Positions 1 through 9,115 of a stretch of DNA of 64,000 nucleotides are shown in pieces. The DNA is from Streptomyces katrae (lineage in GTDB: Bacteria; Actinomycetota; Actinomycetes; Streptomycetales; Streptomycetaceae): the NCBI RefSeq assembly GCF_002028425.1, contig NZ_CP020042.1:2728001-2792000 (forward strand), given 5' to 3'. The position numbers and the translations under genes are program-made. Under the pieces are notes generated by a model. It was given only the letters and a program-made list of their open reading frames with translations. It did not search any database and was not told the origin of the DNA. How positions within the stretch are numbered: the stretch's first letter is position 1; every line of letters begins with the position of its first letter.

Positions 1-659
1 ATGTAGTCGCGGATGCAGGTGCCGTCCGGGGTCGGGTAGTCGTCGCCGAAGATCCGGGCGCCCTCGCCGGCGTCGTAGCGCTCGAAGACCATCGGGACCA
101 GGTTGAAGACCCCGGTGTCCGCGAGCTCGGGGGTGGCGGCGCCCGCCACGTTGAAGTAGCGCAGGCAGGCGGTGGAGATGCCGTGGGCCTTGCCCGCGGC
201 CCGGACCAGCCACTCGCCGGCCAGCTTGGTCTCGCCGTAGGGGCTCAGCGGCCTGCACGGGGTCTCCTCGGTGACCGAGTCCACGTCGGGCATGCCGTAC
301 ACGGAGGCGGAGGAGGAGAAGAGGAAGTTGCGGATGCCCGCGGCGGCCACGGCCCCGAGCAGGACCTGCAGGCCCTCCACGTTCTCGTGGTAGTAGTACA
401 GCGGCTTCTCGACGGACTCGCCGACCTGCTTCTTGCCCGCCAGGTGCACCACGCCGGTGATCTTGTGCTCGGCGAGGGCCTGGTCCAGGGCCAGGCGGTC
501 CAGCACCGAGGCGGTCACCAGTGGCACGCCCTCCGGCACACGGTCTTCCCGGCCGGTGGAGAGGTCGTCGAAGACCACGACCTTCTGTCCCGCGAGCAGC
601 ATCGCGCGGACGACGTGCGCGCCGATGTATCCGGCACCACCGGTGATCAGAAACGTCAT
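1..659 (-). CDS. galE: UDP-glucose 4-epimerase, C-terminus cut by window edge
   Basis: Partial gene: the first 219 codons are inside the window and the 3' part lies beyond position 1. It interconverts UDP-glucose and UDP-galactose (Leloir pathway and sugar-nucleotide supply for surface glycans). An extended short-chain dehydrogenase (NAD-binding) fold is shown by the N-terminal TGGAGYIGAH nucleotide loop, the SSSASVYG segment carrying the catalytic Ser, and SPYGETK with the catalytic Tyr-x3-Lys. The ATG at 659 overlaps the TGA of the upstream glycosyltransferase (ATGA), so translation is probably coupled. The two genes plausibly supply and use a UDP-hexose in the same glycan. Confidence 0.93.
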   Translation of the reverse strand, partial: MTFLITGGAGYIGAHVVRAMLLAGQKVVVFDDLSTGREDRVPEGVPLVTASVLDRLALDQALAEHKITGVVHLAGKKQVGESVEKPLYYYHENVEGLQVLLGAVAAAGIRNFLFSSSASVYGMPDVDSVTEETPCRPLSPYGETKLAGEWLVRAAGKAHGISTACLRYFNVAGAATPELADTGVFNLVPMVFERYDAGEGARIFGDDYPTPDGTCIRDY

Positions 660-2308
660 GCTTTTTCTCCCGAGCTCTGGCGTGACCTGCGCGTGCGGGC
701 GCGGTCGAGGCGGTTGCGTACGAAGGTCAGCGCGCCCCCGGCACCGGGGGCGAGGCGCAGCGCGAGCGCGCCGGAGGCCGTGCGGTAGGGCTGCGCCAGC
801 AGAACACCGTACCGGCTGCTGGGCAGGGCCCGGCGGCGGAGCAGTCCGCCCAGGGGGCGCAGGGAGGTGACCGGGGAGCTCCCGTCGGCGCAGTCCACGC
901 CCGCCCGGACGTCCCAGGCCTGCATGCCGCGCAGCCCCCGGCGGCGGCCCTCGGCGGCCAGCGCGGCGAGCCGGAAGGGGACCTCGGCGGTCCAGCCGTC
1001 CCCGTCGGCGGCGGGCCGCAGCTCCACCGGGCGCACCTGGACGGGGTCGCCTCCGGTGCGGGGCAGGAAGCTCAGCCGCACGGTCCGCGGGCGGGCCTGC
1101 GCGAGCCGCCCGTACAGTTCGCGCACCCGCACCTGGACGGCCGCGCCCCCGGCGGGCCGCGCGTCCACGGTCAGGGGCAGCTCGTCGGCGGGCAGCCCGT
1201 CGAGGCCGTCCAGCGGGACCGGCAGCTCCTCGCTCCACACCGGCTCCCCGGCGGGGCCGCAGGCGTACGGGGGCAGCAGCCGGGCGGGCTCGGCGGCCAG
1301 GCCGGTCATCAGCCGCTCGACGTCGGCGGGCGGGGTGTCGGCAGCCAGCAGCACGCGGGCGGTCCAGCGGGCACGGGCGGGGGCCGCGTCGAGGTCGGCG
1401 GCGTCGAAGCCGGCCAGGTAGTCGCGGGTCAGGGTCCACCAGGCGGCCCGGTAACCGGGGTCCCGGCCGAGCTCGCGCAGGTACATGCGCAGGTCGTAGT
1501 CGAGGAACTTCACCTGGCAGGCGCGCCCCAGCTCGGGGGAGGCGGCGGCGAGGGTGCGGGAGGCGGTGCGGTGGGCCTCGACGCGCGAGCTCCAGTTGCC
1601 GATGTCCTTTCGGTCCAGGGAAATGGACACCTGGGCGGCGCGCCGGCGCACGTGCCACACGTAGACCAGGTCGCCGACGACCGCGATGCGGGGGGCGGCG
1701 GCCAGGACGCGGGAGGTGAAGACGAAGTCCTCGTAGACGAACCGGCCGTCGGGGAAGCGGATCCCGTGCTTCTCCAGGAAGGAGCGGTCGTACAGCTTGT
1801 TGACGCAGAGGGTGTCGCGGACCAGCTCGGGCCGGTCGGCGGGCCGCTCGACCACCTCGCCCGGCGTGTACAGCCCGGGCATCCAGGCGACGTCGCGGCC
1901 CTCGGGCAGCTCGCGCCGGACGCACGCCCCGACCGTGACGGGGGCGCGGTGCCGCTCGGCCGCCCGCACCAGGGCGTCGGCCGCGCCGGGGGGCAGGACG
2001 TCGTCGCTGTCCAGGAAGAGGACGTACGGGGAGGTGGCGGCGGCGATCCCGTCGTTGCGCGGGGTGCCGCAGCCGCCGCTGTTCTCCGTGCGGTGGACGA
2101 CCTTCAGCCGCGGGTGGGCGGCGGACAGCTCGTCCAGTACCCGCGCGGTCCCGTCCGAGGAGGCGTCGTCGACGGCGATGACCTCGGCGACCACCGGGCC
2201 CTGGGCGAGGGCCGAGGAGACGGCCTCGCCCACGAGCCCGGCGTCGTTGTACGCGATCACGACCACGGACACCGAGGGGGTGTCACTGCTGGAATTGCTG
2301 CTGCTCAC
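656..2308 (-). CDS. family 2 glycosyltransferase (GT-A fold)
   Basis: Transfers a sugar from a nucleotide donor; acceptor unknown. The N-terminal 220 residues carry the GT2 signature: VSVVVIAYN near the start, VDDASSDGT, NSGGCGTPRNDG, and the metal-binding LFLDSDD. Later YEDFVF provides an ED-type acidic pair. The C-terminal 300 residues are Arg/Ala/Leu rich and not recognised. I chose the GTG at 2308 because AGGA lies eight bases upstream; a TTG at 2347 in the same frame has no such site. It overlaps galE by four bases, and obg ends 54 bases upstream, so it may belong to the same transcription unit. No signal peptide or clear membrane segment, so it probably acts on the inner face of the membrane or in the cytosol. 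Confidence 0.85.
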   Translation of the reverse strand: MSSSNSSSDTPSVSVVVIAYNDAGLVGEAVSSALAQGPVVAEVIAVDDASSDGTARVLDELSAAHPRLKVVHRTENSGGCGTPRNDGIAAATSPYVLFLDSDDVLPPGAADALVRAAERHRAPVTVGACVRRELPEGRDVAWMPGLYTPGEVVERPADRPELVRDTLCVNKLYDRSFLEKHGIRFPDGRFVYEDFVFTSRVLAAAPRIAVVGDLVYVWHVRRRAAQVSISLDRKDIGNWSSRVEAHRTASRTLAAASPELGRACQVKFLDYDLRMYLRELGRDPGYRAAWWTLTRDYLAGFDAADLDAAPARARWTARVLLAADTPPADVERLMTGLAAEPARLLPPYACGPAGEPVWSEELPVPLDGLDGLPADELPLTVDARPAGGAAVQVRVRELYGRLAQARPRTVRLSFLPRTGGDPVQVRPVELRPAADGDGWTAEVPFRLAALAAEGRRRGLRGMQAWDVRAGVDCADGSSPVTSLRPLGGLLRRRALPSSRYGVLLAQPYRTASGALALRLAPGAGGALTFVRNRLDRARTRRSRQSSGEKA

Positions 2309-2362
2309 CCGCAGGATCCTAGGCGAACGGCGTAAAGCGGGCTTCAAGTCCGCCGGAGGCCG

Positions 2363-3808
2363 CTAGAAGGGACGGAACTCGTCGTACTCCTGCTGGGCGG
2401 AGTCACCGCGCCGGGCCTCCTTCTCCTTGCGGCGCTGCGTGGCCGGACGCGGGGCCTCCATGCGGTGGTCCTCACCGCGGCGGCCCAGCATCTCGGCGCC
2501 GGCCATCATGGTCGGCTCCCAGTCGAAGACGACCGCGTTGTCCTCGGAGCCGATGGCGACGCCGTCGCCCGCCTTGGCACCGGCCTTCTTCAGCGCGTCC
2601 TCGACACCGAGGCGGTTGAGCCGGTCGGCGAGGTAGCCGACGGCCTCGTCGTTGTTGAAGTCGGTCTGGCGCACCCAGCGCTCCGGCTTCTCGCCGCGCA
2701 CGCGGTACACGTCCTCGACCTCGTCGTAGGCGACGGTGAAGCCGGCGTCGTCCACGGCCTTCGGCCGGATGACGATACGGGTCGCCTCCTGCTTGGGCTT
2801 GCGGGCGCGCGCCTTGGCCACGATCTCGGCGAGGAAGTAGGAGAGCTCCTTCAGGCCCGTACGGGCGACCGCGGAGACCTCGAAGACCTTGTAGCCGCGG
2901 GCCTCCAGGTCCGGGCGGACCATCTCGGCGAGGTCCTGGCCGTCGGGGATGTCGACCTTGTTCAGCACGACGAGGCGGGGGCGCTTCTCCAGGCCGCCGC
3001 CGTAGAGCTTGAGCTCCTCCTCGATGAGGTCGAGGTCGCCGACCGGGTCGCGGTCCGACTCCAGGGTCGCGGTGTCCAGGACGTGCACGAGGACCGAGCA
3101 GCGCTCGACGTGGCGCAGGAACTCCAGGCCGAGGCCCTTGCCCTGGCTGGCGCCCGGGATCAGGCCGGGGACGTCGGCGATGGTGTAGACGGTCGAGCCG
3201 GCGGTGACCACGCCCAGGTTCGGGACCAGGGTGGTGAAGGGGTAGTCCGCGATCTTCGGCTTGGCGGCGGAGAGCACCGAGATCAGCGAGGACTTTCCGG
3301 CGCTGGGGAAGCCGACGAGCGCCACGTCGGCGACGGTCTTCAGCTCCAGGACGATGTCGCCCGTGGTGCCGGGGACGCCGAGCAGCGCGAAGCCGGGGGC
3401 CTTGCGGCGGGCGGAGGACAGCGCCGCGTTGCCGAGGCCGCCGCGGCCGCCCTCGGCGGCGACGTACGTGGTGCCCTGGCCGACGAGGTCGGCGAGGACG
3501 TTGCCCTCCTTGTCGAGGACGACCGTGCCGTCCGGCACGGGCAGGATCAGGTCCTGGCCGTCCTTGCCGGAGCGGTTGCCGCCCTCGCCGGGCTTGCCGT
3601 TGGTGGCCTTGCGGTGCGGGCTGTGGTGGTAGTCCAGCAGGGTGGTGATCGCCTGCTCCACCACCAGGATGACGTCACCGCCGCGGCCGCCGTTGCCGCC
3701 GTCGGGTCCGCCGAGGGGCTTGAACTTCTCCCGGTGAACGGAGGCGCAGCCGTGGCCCCCGTTACCCGCGGCGACGTGCAGCTCGACGCGGTCCACGAAG
3801 GTGGTCAT
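2363..3808 (-). CDS. obg: Obg/CgtA GTPase
   Basis: Essential GTPase linked to 50S ribosome assembly and, in Streptomyces, to onset of aerial growth. Domains in order: glycine-rich Obg fold (about residues 1-158, with [12 protein letters not shown]), GTP-binding domain (P-loop GFPSAGKS at 166-173, DVPG near 212, LNKVD), and a C-terminal OCT domain (about 340-430), then a basic/acidic tail. 481 codons fits actinobacterial Obg. The ATG at 3808 has GGAGG eight bases upstream. It is the last gene of the rplU-rpmA-obg unit, a common bacterial linkage, but a strong hairpin sits in the 170-base gap to rpmA and could lower obg expression relative to the ribosomal proteins. Confidence 0.97.
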   Translation of the reverse strand: MTTFVDRVELHVAAGNGGHGCASVHREKFKPLGGPDGGNGGRGGDVILVVEQAITTLLDYHHSPHRKATNGKPGEGGNRSGKDGQDLILPVPDGTVVLDKEGNVLADLVGQGTTYVAAEGGRGGLGNAALSSARRKAPGFALLGVPGTTGDIVLELKTVADVALVGFPSAGKSSLISVLSAAKPKIADYPFTTLVPNLGVVTAGSTVYTIADVPGLIPGASQGKGLGLEFLRHVERCSVLVHVLDTATLESDRDPVGDLDLIEEELKLYGGGLEKRPRLVVLNKVDIPDGQDLAEMVRPDLEARGYKVFEVSAVARTGLKELSYFLAEIVAKARARKPKQEATRIVIRPKAVDDAGFTVAYDEVEDVYRVRGEKPERWVRQTDFNNDEAVGYLADRLNRLGVEDALKKAGAKAGDGVAIGSEDNAVVFDWEPTMMAGAEMLGRRGEDHRMEAPRPATQRRKEKEARRGDSAQQEYDEFRPF

Positions 3809-3885
3809 GGGTGTTCCTCCAGATACATACGGGAATGTCCCGGGCAGGCCTTGCTGCCCATTAAACGTGTCTATGTGACAACGCG

Positions 3886-3942
3886 CCGAGGGCGGACCTC
3901 TCTTCCCGGCATCCGCCGGGAAGAGCTGAGATCCGCCCTCGG
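3886..3942 (-). terminator. long hairpin between rpmA and obg
   Basis: A two-part dyad: outer arms CCGAGGGCGGA (3886-3896) and TCCGCCCTCGG (3932-3942), inner arms CTCTTCCCGGC (3900-3910) and GCCGGGAAGAG (3915-3925) around a four-base loop. There is no U tract. It lies downstream of rpmA and upstream of obg on the same strand, so it is either a partial terminator/attenuator or an RNA-processing stop that separates ribosomal-protein levels from Obg levels. A smaller dyad GGGCAG/CTGCCC sits at 3842-3859. Confidence 0.7.
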
Positions 3943-3978
3943 GGTGTTACGAACGCTTGTGATTCAGCAGGAGCTGGA

Positions 3979-4233
3979 TCAGGCGGCCGGAACGATGTTG
4001 ACGACCTTGCGGCCACGGTGCGTGCCGAACTGCACGGCACCGGCCTGCAGCGCGAACAGCGTGTCGTCGCCACCGCGACCGACACCCGCACCCGGGTGGA
4101 AGTGGGTGCCGCGCTGGCGGACGAGGATCTCGCCGGCGGAAACGACCTGACCGCCGAAGCGCTTCACGCCGAGCCGCTGAGCGTTGGAATCGCGCCCGTT
4201 CCGGGTGGACGATGCGCCCTTCTTGTGTGCCAT
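3979..4233 (-). CDS. rpmA: 50S ribosomal protein L27
   Basis: 84 residues beginning [16 protein letters not shown], the classical bL27 N-terminus that reaches the peptidyl-transferase centre, followed by the RFGGQ and [10 protein letters not shown] segments of the family. Its length is normal. There is no N-terminal extension needing cleavage such as is seen in some Firmicutes. It starts 13 bases after the rplU stop and is co-transcribed with it. Confidence 0.98.
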   Translation of the reverse strand: MAHKKGASSTRNGRDSNAQRLGVKRFGGQVVSAGEILVRQRGTHFHPGAGVGRGGDDTLFALQAGAVQFGTHRGRKVVNIVPAA

Positions 4234-4246
4234 GTCTCAGTCCCTC

Positions 4247-4567
4247 TTACTTCGCAGCCGCGGGGATACCGGTGACCTTGATCGCCGTGTACTGCTGACG
4301 GTGACCCTGGCGACGGCGGTAGCCGGTCTTGTTCTTGTAGCGCAGGATGTCGATCTTGGCGCCCTTGTGGTGGTCCACGACCTCGGCCTGGACCTTGATG
4401 CCGGCCAGGACCCACGGGTCGCTGGTCACGGCGTCGCCGTCGACAACGAGCAGGGTCGAGAGCTCGACCGTGTCGCCAACCTTGGCAGTGGAAATCTTGT
4501 CAACCTCAACGATGTCGCCGACAGCAACCTTGTGCTGGCGACCACCGCTGCGCACGATGGCGTACAC
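4247..4567 (-). CDS. rplU: 50S ribosomal protein L21
   Basis: 106 residues; [13 protein letters not shown] at the N-terminus and [14 protein letters not shown] near the C-terminus identify bL21, a 23S rRNA-binding protein of the large subunit. The start is the GTG at 4567 (VYAIVRSGG), preceded by a purine-rich GAGAGAGA; an in-frame ATG at 4633 would add 22 residues not seen in the family. First gene of rplU-rpmA-obg, with a leader of about 185 bases from the predicted promoter. Confidence 0.97.
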   Translation of the reverse strand: MYAIVRSGGRQHKVAVGDIVEVDKISTAKVGDTVELSTLLVVDGDAVTSDPWVLAGIKVQAEVVDHHKGAKIDILRYKNKTGYRRRQGHRQQYTAIKVTGIPAAAK

Positions 4568-4660
4568 GCGGATCTCTCTCTCACTCGGGGCGGATACTCC
4601 TGAAGCCAGCCGCTCACGCGGGCCGGGGCCCACGGTGATCCGGAGTTGGACGAGCGGCCT

Positions 4661-4698
4661 CTCCCGTGTCCCGTCCGCTTGCGCGGAGAGTGCGGGAG
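4661..4698 (-). promoter_or_regulatory. stem-loop in rplU leader
   Basis: The transcribed leader contains arms CTCCCG (4661-4666) and CGGGAG (4693-4698) enclosing a second helix CCGC/GCGG. Ribosomal-protein leaders often fold to allow feedback control, but I do not recognise this as a known L21 leader family. Confidence 0.35.
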
Positions 4699-4759
4699 GA
4701 AGGTGCTCAGGAGCGCGGCGCGCGCTGCACGGTAAACGTCCAGGACACGCCGACGGTCT

Positions 4760-4788
4760 AGGTTACGGGGCCGGTCCGAGAGGGTCAA
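4760..4788 (-). promoter_or_regulatory. housekeeping-type promoter of rplU-rpmA-obg
   Basis: On the minus strand a -35 box TTGACC (4788-4783) and a -10 box TAACCT (4765-4760) are separated by exactly 17 bases, a good fit to the HrdB (sigma-70 type) consensus. A start site near 4753 would give a leader of about 185 bases to the rplU GTG. It is between the rne terminator and rplU, as expected for an independent transcription unit. Confidence 0.75.
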
Positions 4789-4804
4789 ACCGGGCCCCGC
4801 GCGC

Positions 4805-4838
4805 CCGTGGGGCCCCACCTCTCGGCGGGACCCCACGG
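4805..4838 (-). terminator. terminator after rne
   Basis: Arms CCGTGGGG (4805-4812) and CCCCACGG (4831-4838) just beyond the rne stop codon. It separates rne from the rplU promoter. No U tract is seen. Confidence 0.6.
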
Positions 4839-4849
4839 ACCGTGGACGA

Positions 4850-7800
4850 TCAGGCCTCGGCCGGGGCCGAGACGGACGGCGGGGTCTGCTGCTCCGCCGC
4901 CGCGGTCTTCTTCGTCGTCCGCTTCGCGGCGGTCTTCTTGACCGTCGTCGTCTTCTTCGCGGCCGTCTTCTTGGCGGCCGCCGCCTTCTTGGCCGGGGCC
5001 TTCTTCGCCGTGGCCGCCTTCTTGGCCGGAGCCTTGCGGGCGGTCTTCTTGGCCGGCGCCGGGGCCTCGGCCTCGGCGTCCGCCTCGGCCACGGGCTCGG
5101 CAACGGCCTTGGCCTCGGCCTCGGCCGGAGCGGCCGGCTCGGCCGCAGGGGCCTCGACGACCACGATGGCGGCCTCGGCCGCACCGGCCGGTGCGGTGGC
5201 CTTGCGGACGGCGCGACGGCGCGGACGCGCCGGGGCGGCCTCCACGACCGGCTCGGGCTCGGCCACGGGCTCCGCGACGGCCTCCGCCACGGGCTCGGGC
5301 TCCGCGACCGGCTCGGGCTCGGTGACGGCCTCCACGACCGGCTCCGGCTCAGCGGCGACCGGCTCCGCCTCGGCCGGAGCTGCCGGCTCGGGGGCCGCAG
5401 CGGTGGCCTTGCGGGTCGCCCGGCGGCGGGTACGGCCCTTCGGCGCGGGCTCCTCGGCCACCGGGGCGGCCTCGACCGGAGCGGCCTCGACCGTCTCCAC
5501 GGCCTCCACGGCCTCGGTGACGACCTCGGCGGCCGGCTCCAGCACCGTGTCGGCGGGCTCGGTCACCGGCTCGTCCAGGACGACCGGGGTCACCGGCGCC
5601 GGGGCGGCCTGCCGCTCGCCGCCGCGCGGGGCGCCCGCCGGAGCGGTCGCCTTGCGGGTGGCACGGCGACGGTTGCGCCGTCCGCTGATGCCCGCCGCGG
5701 CCTCGGCCTCGGCCGGGCTGCTGTACAGCTCCTCGCCGGGGACGAACGCCGGCTCCGGCAGCGCCCGCGGCGCGGCGGCCTCGGCGGCCACCTCGGCCTC
5801 GGTCTCGGTCTCGAACGCCTCGGCGTCGACGGTCTCGGCCGTCTCCAGCTCGTGCTCGTGCTCGTGCTCCAGGGCACGGCCGCCACGGCGCTTGGCGCGC
5901 TTGCCGTTGCCCCCGCCGCCGGCCGCGGCCGGGGTGTCCATGTGGACGATGACACCGCGGCCGTTGCAGTGGACGCAGGTCTCGGAGAAGGACTCCAGCA
6001 GCCCCTGGCCCACCCGCTTGCGGGTCATCTGGACCAGGCCGAGCGAGGTGACCTCGGCCACCTGGTGCTTCGTACGGTCGCGGCCCAGGCACTCCAGCAT
6101 GCGCCGCAGCACCAGGTCGCGGTTGGACTCCAGGACCATGTCGATGAAGTCGATGACGACGATGCCGCCCAGGTCGCGCAGCCGCAGCTGGCGCACGATC
6201 TCCTCGGCCGCCTCCAGGTTGTTGCGGGTGACGGTCTCCTCGAGGTTGCCGCCCTGACCGGTGAACTTGCCGGTGTTGACGTCGATGACGATCATCGCCT
6301 CGGTCTTGTCGATCACCAGGGAGCCGCCCGAGGGCAGCCACACCTTGCGGTCGAGCGCCTTGGCGAGCTGCTCGTCGATCCGGTACGTCGCGAAGACGTC
6401 CACCTCGGAGGTCCAGCGCGACAGCCGGTCGGCCAGGTCCGGGGCCACGTGGGACACGTAGCCGTGGATGGTCTCCCACGCCTGGTCACCGCTGATGATG
6501 ACCTTGGAGAAGTCCTCGTTGAAGATGTCGCGCACGACGCGGACGGTCATGTCCGGCTCGCCGTACAGCAGGCTCGGCGACGAGGTCGTGATCTGCTTCG
6601 ACTTCTTCTGGATGTCCTCCCACTGCGCCTGCAGACGCTCGACGTCGCGGCGCAGCTCGTCCTCGCTCGCGCCCTCGGCGGCGGTGCGCACGATGACGCC
6701 CGCGTCCTCGGGGACGATCTTCTTCAGGATGGTCTTCAGACGCGCGCGCTCGGTGTCGGGCAGCTTGCGGCTGATACCGGTCATCGAGCCCTCGGGCACG
6801 TAGACCAGGTAGCGGCCGGGCAGCGAGACCTGGCTGGTCAGGCGGGCGCCCTTGTGGCCGATCGGGTCCTTGGTGACCTGCACCAGGACCGACTGGCCGG
6901 ACTTGAGGGCGGACTCGATGCGGCGCGGCCCGTTGGCCATGCCCAGCGCCTCGAAGTTGACCTCGCCGGCGTACAGGACGGCGTTGCGGCCCTTGCCGAT
7001 GTCGATGAAGGCGGCCTCCATCGACGGCAGCACGTTCTGGACCTTGCCCAGGTAGACGTTGCCGACGTACGAGGTGGCCTCTTCCTTGTTGACGTAGTGC
7101 TCGACGAGCACGTTGTCCTCGAGGACGCCGATCTGGGTGCGCTCGCCGGCCTGGCGGACGACCATCACGCGCTCGACGGCCTCGCGGCGGGCCAGGAACT
7201 CGGCCTCGGTGATGATCGGCACGCGGCGGCGGCCCTGCTCGCGGCCCTCGCGGCGGCGCTGCTTCTTCGCCTCCAGGCGGGTCGAGCCCTTGATGGACTG
7301 GACCTCGTCGGACGGCTCGGCCTTCTCGCGGGCCGGGCGCGGCTCGCGGACCTTGACGACGGTGCGGACACCGTCCTCCTCGCCCGCCTCGACCTCGGCG
7401 GCGTCACCGCTGCGGCGGCGGCGACGGCGGCGACGGCGGCTGGAGGAGGAACCGAGGGCCTCCTCGGCCTCCTCGTCCTCTTCCTGCCCGTCCTCCTCGT
7501 CGGCGGCCTCGGCCTCTTCCTCCGTGCCCTCGTCGAGGTCGGCGGCCTCACCGCGGCGACGGCGACGGCCACCGCGACGGCGGCGGCGCGAGGGGCGGTC
7601 GCCCGACTCGTCGGCCTCTTCCTCGTCGAGCTCGGCGGCCTCGGCCTCCGGCTCCTCCTCGGCGAACTCGGCCTCGGACGGGGCCACGGGCTCGGCGGCG
7701 CCACGACGGCGACGGCGGCGGCCCGCGGGCTGGGCGGCGGCGGGGGCCTGGACCTCGGCGACGGTCTCCGCCTCTTCCTCCTCGGCCTCCTCCTCCGCCT

Positions 7801-8881
7801 CGACGGCGGCGGCTGCGGCAGCGGCGGCGAGGGCGGCCGTCTCGGGGGTCTGGAACATCGGCTCGGCGAAGACCGGGGCCTGGAAGACGGCCACGGCCGG
7901 ACGCGCGGCACGGCGGGCGGCGCGGTTGGGGGCGGGCGCCTCCGGCTCGGCGGCGGCCTCGGGCTGCGCGGGAGCGGCGGCGGCCGCGGCCGGGGCGGCG
8001 GCGCGGGTGGCGCGGCGGCGGCCGCGCTTCGGGGCGTCCACGGCGTCGGCGACGGTGACCGCGCGGGTGGCCGCCTTGGGGGCCTCCTCCACGACGGGGG
8101 TCTCCTCGGCGGGCTCCTCCACCACGACCGCGGCGGCCTCGGTGGCGGTGGGGGCGGCCACGGCACGGGTGGCGCGGCGGCGGGTGCGCGGAGCCGCAGC
8201 GGCCGGAGCCTCCTCGGCGACGGCCGGAGCGGCGACGGCCTCGACGACCACCTCGGCCGGCTCGGCGGCGGCCGGAGCGGCCACCGCACGGACCGCACGG
8301 CGACGGGCACGCGGAGCCGCAGCGGCCGGAGCCTCCTCCGCCACGACGGGCTCCACAGCGGCAGGGGCGGCAGGGACGGCAGCGGCCTCGACGGCAGCGT
8401 CGGCCGGAGCGGCCACGGCACGGACCGCACGACGGCGGGCACGCGGAGCCGCAGCGGCCGGAGCCTCCTCCGCCACGACGGGCTCCGCAGTGGCGGGGGC
8501 CTCGGCGGCGGGCGCCTCGGGGGCGGCCACGGCGCGGGTGGCACGGCGGCGGCTGCGCGGGGCCGCAGCGGCCGGAGCCTCTTCGGCGGCGGCCGGGGCG
8601 GCCGGGGACTCCACGACCAGCTCGACCGGCTCGGCGGCGGCCGGAGCGGCCACCGCACGGACCGCACGACGACGGGCACGCGGGGCCGGAGCGGCCGGAG
8701 CCTGCTCGGCCCCCACGGCCTCGGGGGCGGCGGCTGCCGCGGCGGCGGGCGCCTCGGCGGCGACACCGCCGGGCGGGCCGGCGGGCCGGGAAGCCGCGCG
8801 GCGACGCCTGCGCGGGGGCAGGTTGTCGCTGGGGCTGCCGGTGTCGGCGGCGGGGGTGTTCTCGTTCTCGTTCTCGAGCAT
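4850..8881 (-). CDS. rne: ribonuclease E/G family protein with two disordered arms
   Basis: Endoribonuclease of the RNase E/G family (RNase ES type in Streptomyces), initiating mRNA decay and rRNA/tRNA processing. The catalytic part is central, about residues 550-985: an S1 RNA-binding fold (GNVYLGKVQNVLPSMEAAFID), the metal-binding Asp segments MIVIDVNTGKF and GGIVVIDFID, and a Zn-link CVHCNGRG. It is flanked by an N-terminal arm of about 550 residues (Ala/Glu/Arg rich, five repeats at 8150-8704, then acidic and poly-Arg blocks) and a C-terminal arm of about 350 residues ending in AKK-type Lys-Ala repeats like those of histone H1-like proteins. The arms probably bind RNA and degradosome partners such as PNPase. 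1343 codons, larger than E. coli RNase E. Starts at the ATG at 8881 after GGGAG. Confidence 0.95.
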   Translation of the reverse strand: MLENENENTPAADTGSPSDNLPPRRRRRAASRPAGPPGGVAAEAPAAAAAAAPEAVGAEQAPAAPAPRARRRAVRAVAAPAAAEPVELVVESPAAPAAAEEAPAAAAPRSRRRATRAVAAPEAPAAEAPATAEPVVAEEAPAAAAPRARRRAVRAVAAPADAAVEAAAVPAAPAAVEPVVAEEAPAAAAPRARRRAVRAVAAPAAAEPAEVVVEAVAAPAVAEEAPAAAAPRTRRRATRAVAAPTATEAAAVVVEEPAEETPVVEEAPKAATRAVTVADAVDAPKRGRRRATRAAAPAAAAAAPAQPEAAAEPEAPAPNRAARRAARPAVAVFQAPVFAEPMFQTPETAALAAAAAAAAVEAEEEAEEEEAETVAEVQAPAAAQPAGRRRRRRGAAEPVAPSEAEFAEEEPEAEAAELDEEEADESGDRPSRRRRRGGRRRRRGEAADLDEGTEEEAEAADEEDGQEEDEEAEEALGSSSSRRRRRRRRRSGDAAEVEAGEEDGVRTVVKVREPRPAREKAEPSDEVQSIKGSTRLEAKKQRRREGREQGRRRVPIITEAEFLARREAVERVMVVRQAGERTQIGVLEDNVLVEHYVNKEEATSYVGNVYLGKVQNVLPSMEAAFIDIGKGRNAVLYAGEVNFEALGMANGPRRIESALKSGQSVLVQVTKDPIGHKGARLTSQVSLPGRYLVYVPEGSMTGISRKLPDTERARLKTILKKIVPEDAGVIVRTAAEGASEDELRRDVERLQAQWEDIQKKSKQITTSSPSLLYGEPDMTVRVVRDIFNEDFSKVIISGDQAWETIHGYVSHVAPDLADRLSRWTSEVDVFATYRIDEQLAKALDRKVWLPSGGSLVIDKTEAMIVIDVNTGKFTGQGGNLEETVTRNNLEAAEEIVRQLRLRDLGGIVVIDFIDMVLESNRDLVLRRMLECLGRDRTKHQVAEVTSLGLVQMTRKRVGQGLLESFSETCVHCNGRGVIVHMDTPAAAGGGGNGKRAKRRGGRALEHEHEHELETAETVDAEAFETETEAEVAAEAAAPRALPEPAFVPGEELYSSPAEAEAAAGISGRRNRRRATRKATAPAGAPRGGERQAAPAPVTPVVLDEPVTEPADTVLEPAAEVVTEAVEAVETVEAAPVEAAPVAEEPAPKGRTRRRATRKATAAAPEPAAPAEAEPVAAEPEPVVEAVTEPEPVAEPEPVAEAVAEPVAEPEPVVEAAPARPRRRAVRKATAPAGAAEAAIVVVEAPAAEPAAPAEAEAKAVAEPVAEADAEAEAPAPAKKTARKAPAKKAATAKKAPAKKAAAAKKTAAKKTTTVKKTAAKRTTKKTAAAEQQTPPSVSAPAEA
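8150..8704 (-). repeat. five Ala/Arg repeats inside rne
   Basis: Residues 60-244 of the RNase E protein contain five copies of APAAAAPRxRRRAxRAVAAP (x is Ala, Ser or Thr in the first position, Val or Thr in the second), with the PR pair spaced 41, 38, 44 and 41 residues apart. The first copy is slightly diverged. At the DNA level this is a degenerate tandem repeat of about 120 bases and a likely hotspot for copy-number change. The basic RRRAxRA cores resemble RNA-binding motifs. Confidence 0.8.
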
Positions 8882-9115
8882 GCGGGCGGTTCTCCCGTCA
8901 CGCTCCCGGGCGCCGCGGCTGACGTCCGGTCCGGCACGGCTCCGCGCGAAGTACGCGGGGCCGGCCTCCGGGGCGCGTTCGCCACACGGGAGCTGTAGTC
9001 CATGGCCGCCGGTTCCGTACGTCTTGTCCGTACGGCCTGGCGGAAGTCTTCAGGTCTGTGCGCTGCCCGACCCAGGTGGCTCCCGAGTTCCAGGGCGGCG
9101 CGACGACGACGATCC

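Noticed and set aside
2465-4150. Plus-strand open frame of 561 codons over obg
   Set aside because: Shadow of the obg gene; no recognisable domain and low-complexity Asp/Gly/Leu/Val composition.
8150-8704. CRISPR-like array from regular repeats
   Set aside because: The repeats are in-frame coding units of rne without unique spacers of constant length or adjacent cas genes.
5852-8998. Long plus-strand open frame (about 1000 codons) antisense to rne
   Set aside because: Gly/Leu/Arg/Asp-rich translation without any family motif, produced by the GC-rich third positions of the rne repeats on the other strand.
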